NCBI GenBank assembly: GCA_963971535.1 | Contig: OZ020588.1 | Location: 119,468,005-119,532,004 of the forward strand | Source of the DNA: Notolepis coatsorum | Lineage: Eukaryota; Chordata; Actinopteri; Aulopiformes; Paralepididae | Length of the DNA stretch: 64,000 nt | Reading direction: 5' to 3' | Part shown: piece after piece, positions 1 to 11,632 of the stretch | Layout: the number at the start of each line of letters is the position of its first letter | Numbering within the stretch: the first letter of the stretch is position 1 | Made by a program: the position numbers and the translations under genes | The notes under the pieces: model-generated | Databases searched by the model: none | The model's input: the letters and a program-made list of their open reading frames with translations, nothing else | Told to the model about the DNA's origin: nothing

Positions 1-518
1 GCCTCGTGTGTCCCTAAACGACAAGGTACGGTTCCCTGGAAGGCGAAGCCACTAAACACAAGTCCTATACTGCCACCTATTGACCAAATTATGTTAATGT
101 CTCCCATTAAATATAAATTACTGTTCTACCTTGTTTCTGATGGAGGTAATCCTGTACCAGTATGTTCACACTGTTTTGACACATAATCTAAAGATATTAA
201 CATGATACCACTTCTAGTGGGCATCACATATGTAATAACTATTTATTTTGGCACAGTGAAACATCTTTAATTTCTTATGTTTAGCTTATACTGTCGATTC
301 TGGGTTTATGTGCAACATAGGTTAGTGCAATGTAACAAGTTTGCATTAGTGCAATATTACCTGAAATAATATCCACATCTAGGATATGTATAGCTATACA
401 TTCAATGTGGTATTATGTGCAACAAATAACGAATGGCAGATAAATGTAAACAATAGGCTTTATTACAGACCAAAGTAGTGCAAAAAAGGAGGGCACATAA
501 ACGTGCCTAACAAAACAT
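1..518 (-). other. Non-coding left margin; possible 3' flank of gag remnant
   Basis: No coding sequence is recognisable. On the minus strand this lies downstream of the gag-like remnant. It holds a canonical polyadenylation hexamer (AATAAA read on the minus strand, plus positions 459-464). No protease, reverse transcriptase or integrase follows the gag, so the parent element was gag-only, deleted, or continues outside the window. Confidence 0.35.
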
Positions 519-580
519 TCAATCAAAAAAGGAGTCCTCGAAAAGGGCCTGCATGTAGGAGAATGGAGCAGGATGCTGGG

Positions 581-720
581 GTGTGGTATCCGGTGGTGGA
601 GGAATCACTGTGTGTGATTGTTGGGGTTGGGGGTTAGGCAGTGTGGTATCCGGTGGTGGAGGAATCACTGTGTGTGATTGTTGGGGTTGGGGGTTAGACA
701 TGGGTGTGGTATTTGGTGGC
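581..720. repeat. 60-bp minisatellite within gag tail
   Basis: The block beginning GTGTGGTATCCGGTGGTGGA recurs at 581 and 641, exactly 60 bp apart. A third partial copy begins at 704. On the minus strand each unit encodes a 20-residue proline/glutamine-rich repeat (PQPQQSHTVIPPPPDTT), so repeat expansion kept the reading frame. Confidence 0.9.
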
Positions 721-1175
721 TCCTCTTTTGAGAGTGGAGGTGACATTTTTGGTCAGGGGTGTGTGAATTCTGAATGGTTGGGGACAGAATGTTTCTGAGA
801 GAAATCATGGGGGAGAAAGGAGTCACGCCTATCCACAAACAGTTTTATGGGTTAGCGCAAACTCATCAGCTAATACAGCAGCCTGCTGCAGAGTGGACAC
901 TTTCTGCTCACTCAGGTAAATGACAATACGCTCTGGCAAACGATTCTTAAACTCTTCTAATAGAATGAGTTATCCGAGAGAGTTAACATCTGAGGCCTTG
1001 CTTGCTGCACACCACTTATCAAAGAGAGTTCCCTTCTCTCTAGCAAACTCTACAAAGGTCTGGTTGGCAGCTCTCTTGTGATTACGAAACCTCTGCCTAT
1101 AAGCTTCGGGCACAAGCTCATATGCACGAAGGATGGCAGCCTTCACAGTATCATACAATAAACTATCCTCTAGGG

Positions 1176-1561
1176 CAGTGGTTCCCAAACTGTGGTGCGC
1201 GAGCGCCCTCTAGGTGGTGCGTGACATGAAAAGGCTAATGGTGGTAAAAAAAAAAATTCTTTTTTTACAATTAAATTTCATAAAAATCTTAGTCAAACCT
1301 TTATGGATTATTAATTAATTAATTATTAATTATGGATATTAAACATGCTGGCAGAGTACATGCATCCATGTTGTCGTGAACATTTTAATTAAATAAAGAA
1401 ATTCCCTATCCATAGTCGCCGTCGGAAGAGATAAAATAAAAAATAAAATCTGTGCACGGAGACCAGCAACAATGTTTTCTAACAGAAACCCATTGGGGGG
1501 TGCGTCAGCTAGGTCGGGAGGTGACAGGGGGTGCACGGCCAAAAAAGTTTGGGAACCGCTG
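1176..1561. mobile_element. Non-autonomous hAT element (386 bp) in gag
   Basis: The ends are CAGTGGTTCCCAAACT and, inverted, CAGCGGTTCCCAAACT: 16-bp TIRs with one mismatch. A perfect 8-bp target duplication, CTCTAGGG, flanks it at 1168-1175 and 1562-1569. The length of the duplication and the CAG...CTG ends are diagnostic of hAT. No transposase is encoded. It splits the SCAN-like gag between the conserved motifs TLTLE and DSLLYDTVKAA. Confidence 0.95.
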
Positions 1562-2456
1562 CTCTAGGGTAAGTGTTGAACAAACCTCTTGGGCTTTACC
1601 AGTCAATTTGCATTGAAGCAACAAAGGCCAGACCTCGTTTGGCCAGCGCAATGAAGCAGCAATACGCTCAAACACATTAAAATAAGTATCAACTTCTGTC
1701 TCTCGGAACGGAGGCACCAAAGCAATATGTTTACTTATATCAAAAGTGTGTGATGAATAAGCTGTGGAGGAGGACATACCAGGGCCTTGTGGAGGAGTCA
1801 ACAGTGTAGCAGAGTTGGACTCATTCCTTTGGACTTCCAGCTCCAACTTCCGCAGTCTGAGCTCTTGCGCCAGCTCCAACCTACGAATATTAACAGCTTT
1901 AATTTTCTGCCTCAAGCTCCATTCTACGAAGCCGATACTCCACCTCACGTGCTTGTGCCTTCTCCTGAGCCTCCATCTGGAGACGTGCTATTCTAACTTT
2001 GACCTGGGCCCTTTCTCGAGACCCATTTGACACAGGAGAGGCCAAGTCAAAATGTGGCAATGTGACTTTCACACCTGCCTTCTCAGCACTTTAAACATGA
2101 GCTTGCTCCTCAGATACAGAAGGCTGTTCTTCAGTAGGTCCACCAGGAGAACTTGCATGTGTATCAGAGACCACAGGTAAAACAAGCGCCCCCTGCTCCA
2201 ACAGCTTACCTACCACACGACACTTGATATCACGCTTAAGAAGCTTCTGAACTGAGAGTTGGAAATGTGTGGCAATGTCCATTAAGTCTGCCTTGCGGCA
2301 GCTATCCAGCTCTCCCCAAGTAGGATTGTTCAAGAATTCCCCCAGATCAAAAGTACTAACCGTCATTTTAAACACAAATTATCTACTATACAAGTTTAAA
2401 CAAACACAGTTGACCAAATCCATCAACCAACAATGAATCACGGGTTACAGAATCAC

Positions 2457-2469
2457 GGCAGAGCCCCCA
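2457..2469 (-). promoter_or_regulatory. Primer-binding-site-like motif
   Basis: On the minus strand TGGGGGCTCTGCC lies a few bases after the apparent LTR end at 2474. A TGG-plus-G-run start at this position is typical of tRNA primer-binding sites of LTR retroelements. The matching tRNA was not identified. Confidence 0.5.
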
Positions 2470-2781
2470 TTTATGTTACGACCCCTGTGGGTCTAAGGGT
2501 AAAGGGCTGCAACATAACAGTTGGTTGAAAGAGATGATGGACCAGGTTTGTAAACACAAGGATATTTATTGGTAGATGCAAAGGAAGCACATGTAGCTCA
2601 AGGGTGAGCCAAGGCCAAAACAACAAACAAACACCACTATTCTTCAAATAAACCAACCTAATCTATGGTAAAAGAAATGACAATGCCTAAACTACCCTTA
2701 CCTAACCAAAACAGGAGAAAACAATATCCAAATGAAATGGCAGCTGTGCTTCCTGAAAAGAGAGAAAAACACATTAATGAT

Positions 2782-4502
2782 CAGTGTTGGGACTAACGCG
2801 TTACAAAGTAACGCGTTACAGAAACGAAGTAACTTTTTGCCGCAACTAGTACTCTAACGCATTACTTTTGAAATTCAGTAACGCTACTCACGTTACTGAA
2901 TGGTTCGTCACTGCGTTATTTGCGTTATATACGGCGTAGATTGATAGCGAGCGGTAGTGATTATTATTATTATTATTATCCTCATCCCCACCCGCGTAGA
3001 ATGATACGAGGCGAGTCTGGCCACTGGCCAATCAGAAGTGCGCAAGAAATGCGGCTACGGAAAGAAATAGACCCTCTCTATTGTAAACAAAACAAACGCT
3101 CGCTATGAATCTATATAAAAAGAACGCAGTAACAAACTAACAAACCATTTAGCAACTACTTGGAGAGATAATTAATATACAACATGGAAACGAGATAAAG
3201 AACATGTTTGAGGCGCTGCTGGAGTCAACTGGACTAACGTAACGTTACTACATCTCAACCACCGCAGACTTTGGTGAGTCAGTGCAATGTGTTCACTGAA
3301 ACTCAAGTTGATCAACGGATTTTGACTGTACGAAATCTGCCAGGGAATCTCATAATACTAATCAAACAATATAAATATAGTCCTTTCATGCACAATTGAT
3401 ATCCTAACTATTCTAACGTTGCAATGCTTTGATTGATATCTTAAACAACGTTGCAACTTGCAAGATGGTGAATGAATGAATGAATGAAAACTTTATTTAA
3501 CAGATTGCAGAATGGGTACAATAGAGTACGGCTCAATACATACAATTGTTAAGGGGATGCAGACCTGAGAAAGATGTTTGTCTTGTTTCCATCAGGGTCC
3601 CCCATTTTCAATTCATATAGACATTTATGACATACACAACATACATGACATTTATGGCATAGGGACATATAGGTATTTAGTACTGATACATTTGTGACAT
3701 AAACGGTATTCAAATATACAGTACTGTTACCCCTAGCTTTGGGTAGGGCATTCCACATTGTTGTGGCATAATTGCGAAACGTGTTTAGTCCCTTGTTTGA
3801 GCCGAATCTGGGTTTTACATGATTTGTTGAGCTTCCTCTGGTGTAGTGGTTGTGGTATTCACTGACCTTTGGGAAGTATTTTGACATGTACATGGGTACC
3901 CCGGTCGTATAGTGTATCTTGTAGACCAGGCCCATTGCAAGTTGCTGTACTCTGTCGTCTACTCTAAGCCATCCTAGGTTGTCAAAGTGGGCAGGGGTGA
4001 GGTGGGTTCTGGGGTTCAGGTCAAGTAGTAGTCTGACCAGTTTGTTTTGTGATGTTTGTAATTTTGTTTTAAGCGCCTTTGAGGTGCTTTGGTACCATGA
4101 GGTGCACGCATAGTCGTAGTACCCTTGAATTATAATGGTTATAATGAAACGCTCCGGCGACATCAAGGCTGTTCCTTCAACCGGCGCACTTCTTATTATA
4201 TGACTCGGGACAACATTTGTTTGTGTCAGATTTGTGTTTGTATCTAGACCACATTGCTTAGCAGAGTTCGGTGATGTGAATGGAAACTGTCAAGTTGATC
4301 AACCGATTTTGAGTACTATAGGGCATGGGACTCGGGAGCAATCTTTTTTTTTTATCTTTTTTTTAAATAACTAAATAGTTACTTTTCACAGTAACTCATT
4401 ACTTTTGGGTGTAAGTAACTAGTACAGTAACGAAGTTACTTTGAAATGAAGTAACTAGTAAAGTAACTGAGTTACTATTTTTCAGTAACTAGCACAACAC
4501 TG
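2782..4502. mobile_element. hAT element containing a nested LINE
   Basis: It starts CAGTGTTGGGACTAACGCG and ends AGTAACTAGCACAACACTG. The perfect 8-bp duplication TTAATGAT lies at 2774-2781 and 4503-4510. Sub-terminal GTAAC/GTTAC repeats are dense at both ends, as in common fish non-autonomous hAT families. No transposase is seen. A 5'-truncated LINE occupies 3475 to about 4140. Confidence 0.93.
3475..4166 (-). pseudogene. LINE reverse-transcriptase C-terminus with 3' tail ('GDPD-tail' LINE)
   Basis: An open frame of 205 codons (4166-3549) encodes the last part of a non-LTR retrotransposon polyprotein. After about 15 junction residues come YDYACTSWY, then KLQTSQNKLVRLLLDL, LGWLRVDDRVQQL and NYATTMWNALPKA, the post-RT region seen in many Jockey/CR1/I-group LINEs. 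The C-terminus contains GDPDGNKTNIFL. The 3' end carries AATAAA followed by a (TTCA)n tail at about 3475. It is heavily 5' truncated and sits inside the hAT at 2782-4502. Shorter copies of the same 3' end recur at least six times in this window. Clade assignment is uncertain. Confidence 0.8.
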
Positions 4503-5611
4503 TTAATGATACACACCAAAATGGAAACATATAACAAAACAATCTATAGGTAACAATGCTCTCTCCGCCGCCATACACAGGCACTTTCACTGTCACAAAG
4601 GCCTATAAACAAAAATGGGATATTATCAAAAGTACTATGTCACAAAATGTCACCATGCCTAGCCTCATGCCAGAGAGAGAGAGCGTGACTGAAGTGAGAA
4701 GCCATGTTTTAACAGGTGTGTGGTGATCCATGATTGGGTGGTGGGTGATGGTTGTTGATCAGGCCATGTCCCCACGTATATGGATCTTTTGCCAAACGCA
4801 CATTTTATTCCACGATTGGGCCTCTCATCCACACGTAAAGGGTGTTTTCAGAGATATAAACTGAGACTTTCTTAAACGCATTTTAAAGTGAAGATTTTCC
4901 AAAATATCCGTTCAGTGGGTCCGTGCAGCCACTGTAAACACATAGTCTAGATAAACGATGATGCCACAGCTCACTACGCATGCTCAGACAGACTGTTGTT
5001 CCATCCATGGCAATACAATAGGCGCCCGTAGCCTTGAAGTGCACAGAGGCAATAAGATGGACAGCGCCTGGTGCTGAAATGACAGACAGAAATAGCATGT
5101 AGTTTCTTCCCCCTCGAATGTATATATTTTCTCTTATTGATCTCTGCCTCTTAAGCAGTACTGTATCAGGGCTGTACGTTAACTTTTTTTGCACATAGCA
5201 CTGGTGCTACAGAGGTTGATAGTTTTGTAGCACTGGCCAAAATCTTGTAGCACAAGTATAAAACGTGTTATATTTGTAACAGTCACAAATGTGCCTATTG
5301 TATTTGTGTTATTTAGTTGCAGTCAGGGAACAAACTTAACTTTTTGACTTACCAGCCATTTGGCTGGTAGATTTAAAAAAGGCAGATTTTTTACCAGCCA
5401 AAAATTATAAATTGCTTTTTAGTATATCGCCATGTGTTATTATTACTATAATACTCTCATATGCTATTTTCAATTAATATCATAAACAACATAAGGAATA
5501 TTAGCATAATTTTGAGTGGACTGAAGGAATGAGTCAGCGTTAATAGTTTTAAATGCAAATAATTTATTGAAACATAGAAGTGGGGTCGGTTGGGACACAC
5601 ACACACACACA

Positions 5612-5741
5612 ATGGGGGACCCTGATGTAAACAAGACGAAAGTCTTTCTCTGGTCTCCATCCCCTTAACAATTGTGTGTATTGAGCCGTACTGTATTGTA
5701 CCCATTCTGCAATCTGTTAAATAAAGTTTTCATTCATTCAC
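5612..5741 (+). mobile_element. GDPD-tail LINE, 3'-end-only copy
   Basis: It begins directly after a short (CA)n run with the codons for MGDPDVNKTKVFL and continues through AACAATTGTGTGTATTGAG to AATAAA and a (TTCA)n tail. This is the same 3' end as the copy at 3475, here in plus orientation and only about 130 bp long. Confidence 0.85.
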
Positions 5742-5846
5742 ACTGTTTCAACTCACCACCCCCGCATCATATTGTAGTCTAGTCTGTCTTCAAACTTCCA
5801 CTCCTCTCGACACACACACACAAACACCCTTTCCCCAGTCCACACT

Positions 5847-7242
5847 GGCTGCGTTTACATGGACAGTTTATTCCCCTTTTCATTCGGAATTAACGTTAAA
5901 TCCTATTTAAAGTTATCATGTAAACATCTGAAAATACTTAATTCCGAATGAAAATGGCCATTCCGAAATAAAATCCATTCCGATGTAAGTGGCCGGTTTA
6001 TTCCGTTTATCATTCCGAATTAAAGCTTTTTCTGTCCATGTAAACGCTTTTTCGGAATTAGTTCCCCCCGGTCTTTCTGCACATGATCGTGCATAGGCTA
6101 CAGTACACATAGATGATCGCGAACAGGGGCACATATTGTTCCATAGCATACGCCTTCAGTTGATCATGACAAATCCTCTCTTACCTTGACGATTAAAAAG
6201 CCTCCATAATTTAGTAAATAAAGCTGTAGCCAGCCAGCTAGTATTGATGCTATACAAAATGCTATCCACAAAATAGCTACATAGCTAACCAACTAACAAC
6301 AATGGTATCCTGAGGTAACGTTAGATACAACGTTTGCTAGTCGAAATGACTGGACACACACAGGGACAAGTTAAACATCAATCAATTAATTTATTCCAAC
6401 AGGTAGTTTGAGCTGCATGTGAGCCGCGGTCTTTCTCTCCTCTCCTTTGGAAACGAATGATGATACGTTAGCTAGAAAAAGCACAGAACCGGCCGGCAAA
6501 AGTGAAGCTGCTAGCAACAGACACTATAATACTTCCGTCGGGGGATTTCAAAATAAAAGAGCGACGTCTAAAAGCACCGTAAATAGGTTTATTTTGTACA
6601 TTATCTAACGTTAACACGAACCTAAACTAACTTTAGATTAGTTTAGGTTCGTGTATAGATATATATATTAGATATTGTAAAGAATAAACGTATTTACGGT
6701 GCTTTTAGACGTCGCTCTTTTATTTTGAAACCCCCCGCCCGGAAGTAAAAATTATGCTTATTTGTCTGCTTGTTATCAATGGGTTGCTACATACGGGGTA
6801 CAATGTTACATAGGCTGTGCGTCGATGTTGCAGAAGCATAAAGGCCTGCAACACCTTTGCTTTTTCGATGTTGTGGTGCAGTTGCTTTGAAGTTGCTGTA
6901 GCATTTAGAGGCCTTTAACGTTAGCAGAATAGACACACCGAGAGTCTGGTTAATGTTGTTTGGTACGCTAGCACAGTAGCTGAGAATACCGGTCGCAGCT
7001 GTTTGTTTACTTCTGGTAAACGTAATGACGTTAACATCCTGTTTACGTTTACCCAATCAGAAGCCTTCCCAGCCCCAAACCTTACGATGACTCGAAAACT
7101 CCCGATTAGACAGTGACTTTCATGTAAACACCTTGTCGGAATTAAGATTTGACATGTAAACTCGCATGATTTTTTTTTACATCCGAATGATTTGATTCCG
7201 AAGTTATAATTCGGAATTAAAAGTCACCATGTAACCGCAGCC
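5847..7242. mobile_element. TIR element with GGCTGCGTTTACATGG ends
   Basis: The left end GGCTGCGTTTACATGG matches the inverted right end with one mismatch. Sub-terminal ATTCCGAAT-type motifs recur in both orientations near both ends. No clear target duplication is visible, so the superfamily stays open; Harbinger-like ends are one possibility. The region between holds only short spurious ORFs and one mariner-type MITE (6532-6745). Confidence 0.6.
6532..6745. mobile_element. Palindromic mariner-type MITE (214 bp)
   Basis: The element runs CTTCCG...CGGAAG and is flanked by TA at 6530-6531 and 6746-6747. The outer 55 or so bases on each side are near-perfect inverted copies (TTTCAAAATAAAAGAGCGACG and its complement). 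The centre also has an inverted pair, ACGAACCTAAACTAA / TTAGTTTAGGTTCGT. TA duplication plus long TIRs fit Tc1/mariner-type MITEs. Confidence 0.9.
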
Positions 7243-8369
7243 AATGTCTCTAATTCTCTATGGCTCTGCCTCTGATCAGGATTAGCTTATTAGCTTATGC
7301 TAATGTAACGTTCATTTCGGGCGATGTGGGCATAAAGGAATGGCGACGATGCAAAGCGTGTTAGATGCATTTGACCCGTTGTGAGAAAAAAAAACACCAC
7401 AGACTTATTTCGGATCGCAAAATAGCCGCAGTCTGCTGTGCATCTCCGCTCCGCTCGGCTGAGAGCAGAAGGCAGAAGCACGGTCTGGGGCGGATATGAC
7501 ATCACGGAGTTGCTATGGGTTTTTTCAAAATAAGAGTATCATATGAACCTGACTGTTGCTAACTGCCGGAGCCCAGATATATCATGACTGGAACTGCGCT
7601 TAGGCGGAAATGAGACCTGTGACAGGATTTTCAAAATAAGAGTATCAATATGAACCGAATGCCTATCGCACCAGTGCTACTGAAGTAAATCCATTCATCG
7701 CACAGACCGCTGTTGCTGTAGCACGTGCAATATATATGTCGCACTGTACAGCCCTGTACTGTATATTTGTATATCTTGTATATCATTCATGAATGTCTAG
7801 ATGTAACAGCTACTGTATACTCCAGTGCCGACAGATTCGGCCATCAGACGCTGCTTGCATGTAATAGGGATGTATCTGTTATTTAGTTATACTGGACATT
7901 TTCGTTTACATAAGTAGATTTTTCGTTTCTGTTTATTTATTAAGTTAATATAAACCGTGTTTCGAACGTTTTTGAGGTTGTTAAATACACGCTTTTGATT
8001 TATTTAAGTGGCGAGTGGCGTTTTTTTCGTCCGCTTATTTCTCGAGAGATATCATACAATGTCATGTTGAGACCTTGAGATCACAAGATCGCGATTCCGA
8101 AACAAAATAAGGCAAGGCATTATCACAAACTGTAGCAAAGATATTTAATGTTTTGCTAAACATGTCTAGTTTTGCGCCCTGCTTCAGTTAAAAGCCAAAT
8201 TGCATTCTAAATTCAGTTAATAGACTAGCGACAGAAGAGGTCTGCACCTGATGCGCTCTGATGTTGCGGATAGTTGAGGATGTTGGCATCACGCGTGAGT
8301 GGTCCCAGAATGACCTAATAATAACTTAACATTATTAGTTGAATAGTTACTGTACAGGAATTACAGGAA

Positions 8370-8564
8370 TCATTTGAATATGTGAGTTACGTGAATATAG
8401 CTTGCCCGTGGACACAGACATTCATACGCATTAACAGCTCGACATATTTGGTCGACGTTCTCCTGTGTCTTGGTCGTCTTGTACTGTAGAGTTACACTCA
8501 GCAGCAACTCCACCTCGTCATCTGTCCATAGAAAGGAATCACGTTTTGCTGTCTGTTTCGCCAT
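8370..8564 (-). pseudogene. SANT/Myb-like DNA-binding domain fragment
   Basis: Sixty-four codons begin with an ATG at 8564. The recognisable part is FLWTDDEVELLLSVTLQYKTTKTQENVD, a tryptophan-containing helix followed by acidic residues, as in Myb/SANT-like trihelix proteins. After about residue 37 the sequence stops resembling the domain and reads into unrelated DNA. The fragment lies inside the 38-bp-TIR element and reads inward from its right end, where a DNA-binding accessory or transposase protein would start. The motif assignment is from memory. Confidence 0.55.
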
Positions 8565-9704
8565 AACTTCTTTTTTTGAGAGGTTTTTCTGTCACTACAG
8601 GATTTCAATTTGTAGTTGCCGGCGCCAATGAAAATCAGCTCACTACGCATGCTCAGAGTGTGGCGGGCCGTAATAATATCTTGCCCGTCAGATTGTTTGG
8701 CGAATATTACTTTACTATTTCTCTAATATATATCCGACCGACTATGTCCCAACAGAGAAACTACCAGCACCTAAAACATCCTTATTACACCTTGTTTTAT
8801 CCATATAGGCAGCAGCGCTTTGAAGTAATAATAACTTCGGTGGACAGCGCCTGCATGCTGAAATGTCATTCAAACTATCCTTACTTATATATGCGACGAC
8901 GGCACGTGAACAGTACAATGCAATTAATGAATGTCTTGTTGTAATTAGTATATATATAGTTTGTGATAAGGACTCGCCATATTTAGTTTCAGAATCCGTT
9001 GAATACATTGTCATTGTATCTCTCCGTCGCCCAGTGCACAGAAGTAAAGCATTAAATCGTGACATATCTAGATTGGTTGTTTACTCTGGACTGCATCTAA
9101 TCCACCGCTATATCTATCTATTTATTATCTACTGTATGTATGTCAATATAGCCAATGGACATGCTAGGAATGGTGAAGTGGGCTGGGTGAACCAATGGAC
9201 AATTCCTATCATTTCTCTGGTCCTGAACGCTCGTATAGGATATCGCTTATCGCCACCTGCTGGCCCGCATGCTTGTTGGAGCAATTCATATGCGTTTTTG
9301 TGTTTGTGTCTGGATGGAGTTTTTTTTTAACACTGTGGTGTGGACAGGGATTTTATTTTAAACGGAGCCTGAGAATATCCGTTTGGCAAAAGATCCAGAT
9401 ACGTGGGGACATGGCCTAGTCTTGGAGTCTTGAAACCCATCCACCAATCGGTGCTGTGCTGCTAATGGCAGGGCAGGCCTAGCAGGGACCAATGGTGGAG
9501 GACGGGTTCTGGCTGGAGGGAGGAAACAAAATGGAGAACAAGACACACACTGGGGAAGCACATACATTGGGATGTAACAGGTTGCAATTTATTTTTTTGC
9601 ATTTTCTTGGAGCTTGGGGGTACCTCTTCAAAATACAAGAGGGTGCTCGGTGATATCCCTTGGGCATTTTCAGATTAACCCCTTCATGCCCGAAAATGCC
9701 AAAA

Positions 9705-10103
9705 TCACACAAAAATAGAGATTTGTGATATTGCATGCTGATTTTCAAGATCATATCTCGTCCGTCTCGCTTCCATCTCGATGGGACATGAGTCCTCACC
9801 TGTCAACACCAACTTGTGTGTGTTTGTGCTCTGCAGATGGAATAGCCTGTCTTTGCTCAGTTCTTCACACAGTAATTTGTTCAGCTGTTTCTTGTTTTTG
9901 ATGGATGACAGGACAACTGTCTGGGCTGGTAGCTTGGTTGATAGGAGGAGATTATGCTTTTTGTTGACCATTGTCTCCCTGACATCTCTGGTGACAGACT
10001 TGATACTGTAGTCAGGGCCGCCTGGGAGAAATGCGAGCCCCCCCCCCCCCAAAAGGTAAAAAACAAAAAACAAAAAAAAATAAAAAATGTATACAGTCAA
10101 CAT
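9705..10103 (-). pseudogene. Large uncharacterised transposon protein, C-terminal piece
   Basis: The coding-like stretch runs from about 10,012 to 9745; the first residues of the ORF come from an adjacent insertion. Recognisable blocks are VTRDVRETMVNKKH, LSTKLPAQTVVLSSIKNKKQ, LLCEELSKD and LVLTGEDSCPIEME. From memory these match a large uncharacterised protein family common in teleosts and other metazoans. In full-length members the next segment carries acidic DTD/GCDT motifs reminiscent of XPG/FEN1-like (PIN-fold) nucleases. Here the protein runs into the left inverted repeat soon after the ED and RYDLE residues, so that catalytic part is missing. The upstream part of the gene is separated by about 2 kb of inserted repeats. 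Confidence 0.6.
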
Positions 10104-10205
10104 ATTCTTAAATAATAGCTCTGCCCGAGGCTGGGCATGATACAGTCAACATATAGCAAGAGAGAGAGCGAGAGAGAGCTCCCGTTCTACAGTCAATATA
10201 CAGTG

Positions 10206-10300
<95 letters not shown>

Positions 10301-10455
10301 ATTGGAAAGAAATTGAAATGCTATTTGGCCCTAAACAGAGAGTACACAGTGGCAGAATACCTGAGCACTGTGACTGAAGATCCCTGACTAGGTACAGACT
10401 CAGCGAGCACAGCCTAGCCATCGAGAAAGGCCGCCATAGGCAGACTGTGTGTGTT

Positions 10456-10498
<43 letters not shown>

Positions 10499-11586
10499 AT
10501 GTGTGTTTGTGTGTTAGAGAGAGACAGCATGTCTGTGTGTCGTGTGTGTGTGTGTTAGAGAGAGAGCATGTATGAGAGAGAGATAAGCAAAGATGAGCCC
10601 CTAAAGGATATTCAACTTTTAATGGAAGAACAAAACAGAAGGAAAAGATAACTTCACAAAGGCAACATGAATATACATAGATCCAAAAGGACAAAGATCA
10701 ACACTTAAATCCAAAGAGAAGAGGGTCTATACCAGAGAAAACAAAGTAGCAAGGAGCCAAGGGCCGACATCAGCTAAATAGGCTAACTGCAAATAGAGTA
10801 GCCAGGTACTGACACCAGGCCACACACAGCTTTGGCCAACGCTACCCAAGCTACACAAACGACCAAGACAATTCACACACAGCACATGTCGTATCTCCAA
10901 ATGTTGTGAAGTAACATATGTTTTGCCTGGAAAAAAACATCGTTATTAACAAAACATTCGGGAGGGGAAGGAAGGAAGAGTGGGGTAATGTCCAATGGAC
11001 ATCTTACCTGCACCAAGGAACGCAGGGCGAAAGGCCGCAACACAGGTCTCCACGTTGACGAAAGGCCTCTCGCTGGCGGGACAAAAAGAAGCTATGGCCG
11101 GGGCCTTGTCATGGTGCAGGCCCGACTACATCTTCTGTCAAAGATGATGTCGTAGTCAGAGTGCCAGGGCCCCCTGCTATTCTCACGGCTAATGTCAATG
11201 GTCGTAGCACAAGCTAACAGCTAACTCTAGGCTAACTGATAGCATCAAACTAACGTTCCCAGCCGAGCGCAGCCGGCAGCTAACGTCGTAGCTAAACAGC
11301 TAACTGGCTAACAGTTAGCTCAACCCGGCTATCGCTAACCATTAGCTAACGCAGAAGCAAGCTATGCGGCTACCACTGAAAAACTGTACAACGTGAGAAA
11401 AGCAATACAGGCCAACACTTCAGACAGCCGCTGTGTTTTCCTCTTCTCATACGAAGAGAGAAGGGAAAAAGAAGGCAATACACGTCCCACTACAGAGTGG
11501 TGTTTACCATAGCGGTGCCGGCAACAAGTCCAGGCCACACACCGTTAGCTACTAGTACTACAACAGCTAGTCGGCCCGGTTGGCTC

Positions 11587-11632
<46 letters not shown>

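Larger units (their letters stand above)
519..2375 (-). pseudogene. SCAN-like gag gene remnant of a Gypsy-type LTR element
   Basis: Reading leftward from 2375, an N-terminal acidic part (2375-2091) leads into a charged coiled-coil-like stretch rich in R, L, E and Q (about 2085-1800). A capsid/SCAN-like region follows (about 1750-860), with the features of SCAN-type gag: FxVFERIA, AILRAYELVPEAYR, FVEFAREKG and later LPERIVIYLSEQKV. It ends in a proline-rich tail. The frame is broken by a TAA at about 2092, a frameshift near 1905, a 386-bp hAT insertion (1176-1561), a TAA just after the NSL motif near 970, and a frameshift near 835. SCAN domains are gag-capsid derived and mediate dimerisation, so a gag role is an inference from family knowledge. 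No zinc knuckle or pol follows. It sits directly downstream of a primer-binding-like site and LTR at 2457-4714, which argues for a retroelement gag rather than a host SCAN gene. Confidence 0.7.
2474..4714 (-). repeat. Gypsy-like 5' LTR, split by a hAT element
   Basis: On the minus strand the candidate LTR starts TGTTAAAAC at 4714 and ends GGGTCGTAACA at 2474. That gives TG...CA ends next to a primer-binding-like site and then the gag remnant. Removing the hAT insertion and one target copy leaves about 510 bp. Only one LTR is present, so the outer border at 4714 is inferred from the terminal dinucleotides alone. Confidence 0.45.
5167..7756. mobile_element. hAT element with nested insertions
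   Basis: It starts CAGGGCTGTACG and ends GTACAGCCCTG. The perfect 8-bp duplication TACTGTAT flanks it at 5159-5166 and 7757-7764. Sub-terminal motifs (GCACTGGTGCTAC, and GTAGCAC repeats) are shared in inverted form by the two ends. No transposase remains. It contains a LINE tail (5612-5741) and another TIR element (5847-7242). Confidence 0.92.
4761..9417. mobile_element. DNA transposon with 38-bp TIRs and SANT-like ORF remnant
   Basis: The 38-bp arms at 4761-4798 (AGGCCATGTCCCCACGTATA...) and 9380-9417 are inverted copies with one mismatch. I could not find a clean target duplication, and weaker inverted similarity may continue outside the arms. A Myb/SANT-like ORF remnant reads inward from the right end at 8564-8370. 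A block near 4964-5090 (CTCACTACGCATGCTCAG, GGACAGCGCCTG) recurs in direct orientation near 8636-8870, so the interior has also been partly duplicated. Superfamily unassigned. It holds a hAT (5167-7756) with its own nested insertions. Confidence 0.7.

Noticed and set aside
5847-7242. Harbinger assignment from GGCTGCG ends
   Set aside because: Flanking triplets ACT and AAT do not form a TWA duplication, so I left the superfamily open.
10108-10694. Open frames of repeated Ser-Leu
   Set aside because: Translations of (AG/CT)n microsatellites; all frames are open because the repeat has no stop. The same applies at 11,490-11,765 and 24,487-24,873.
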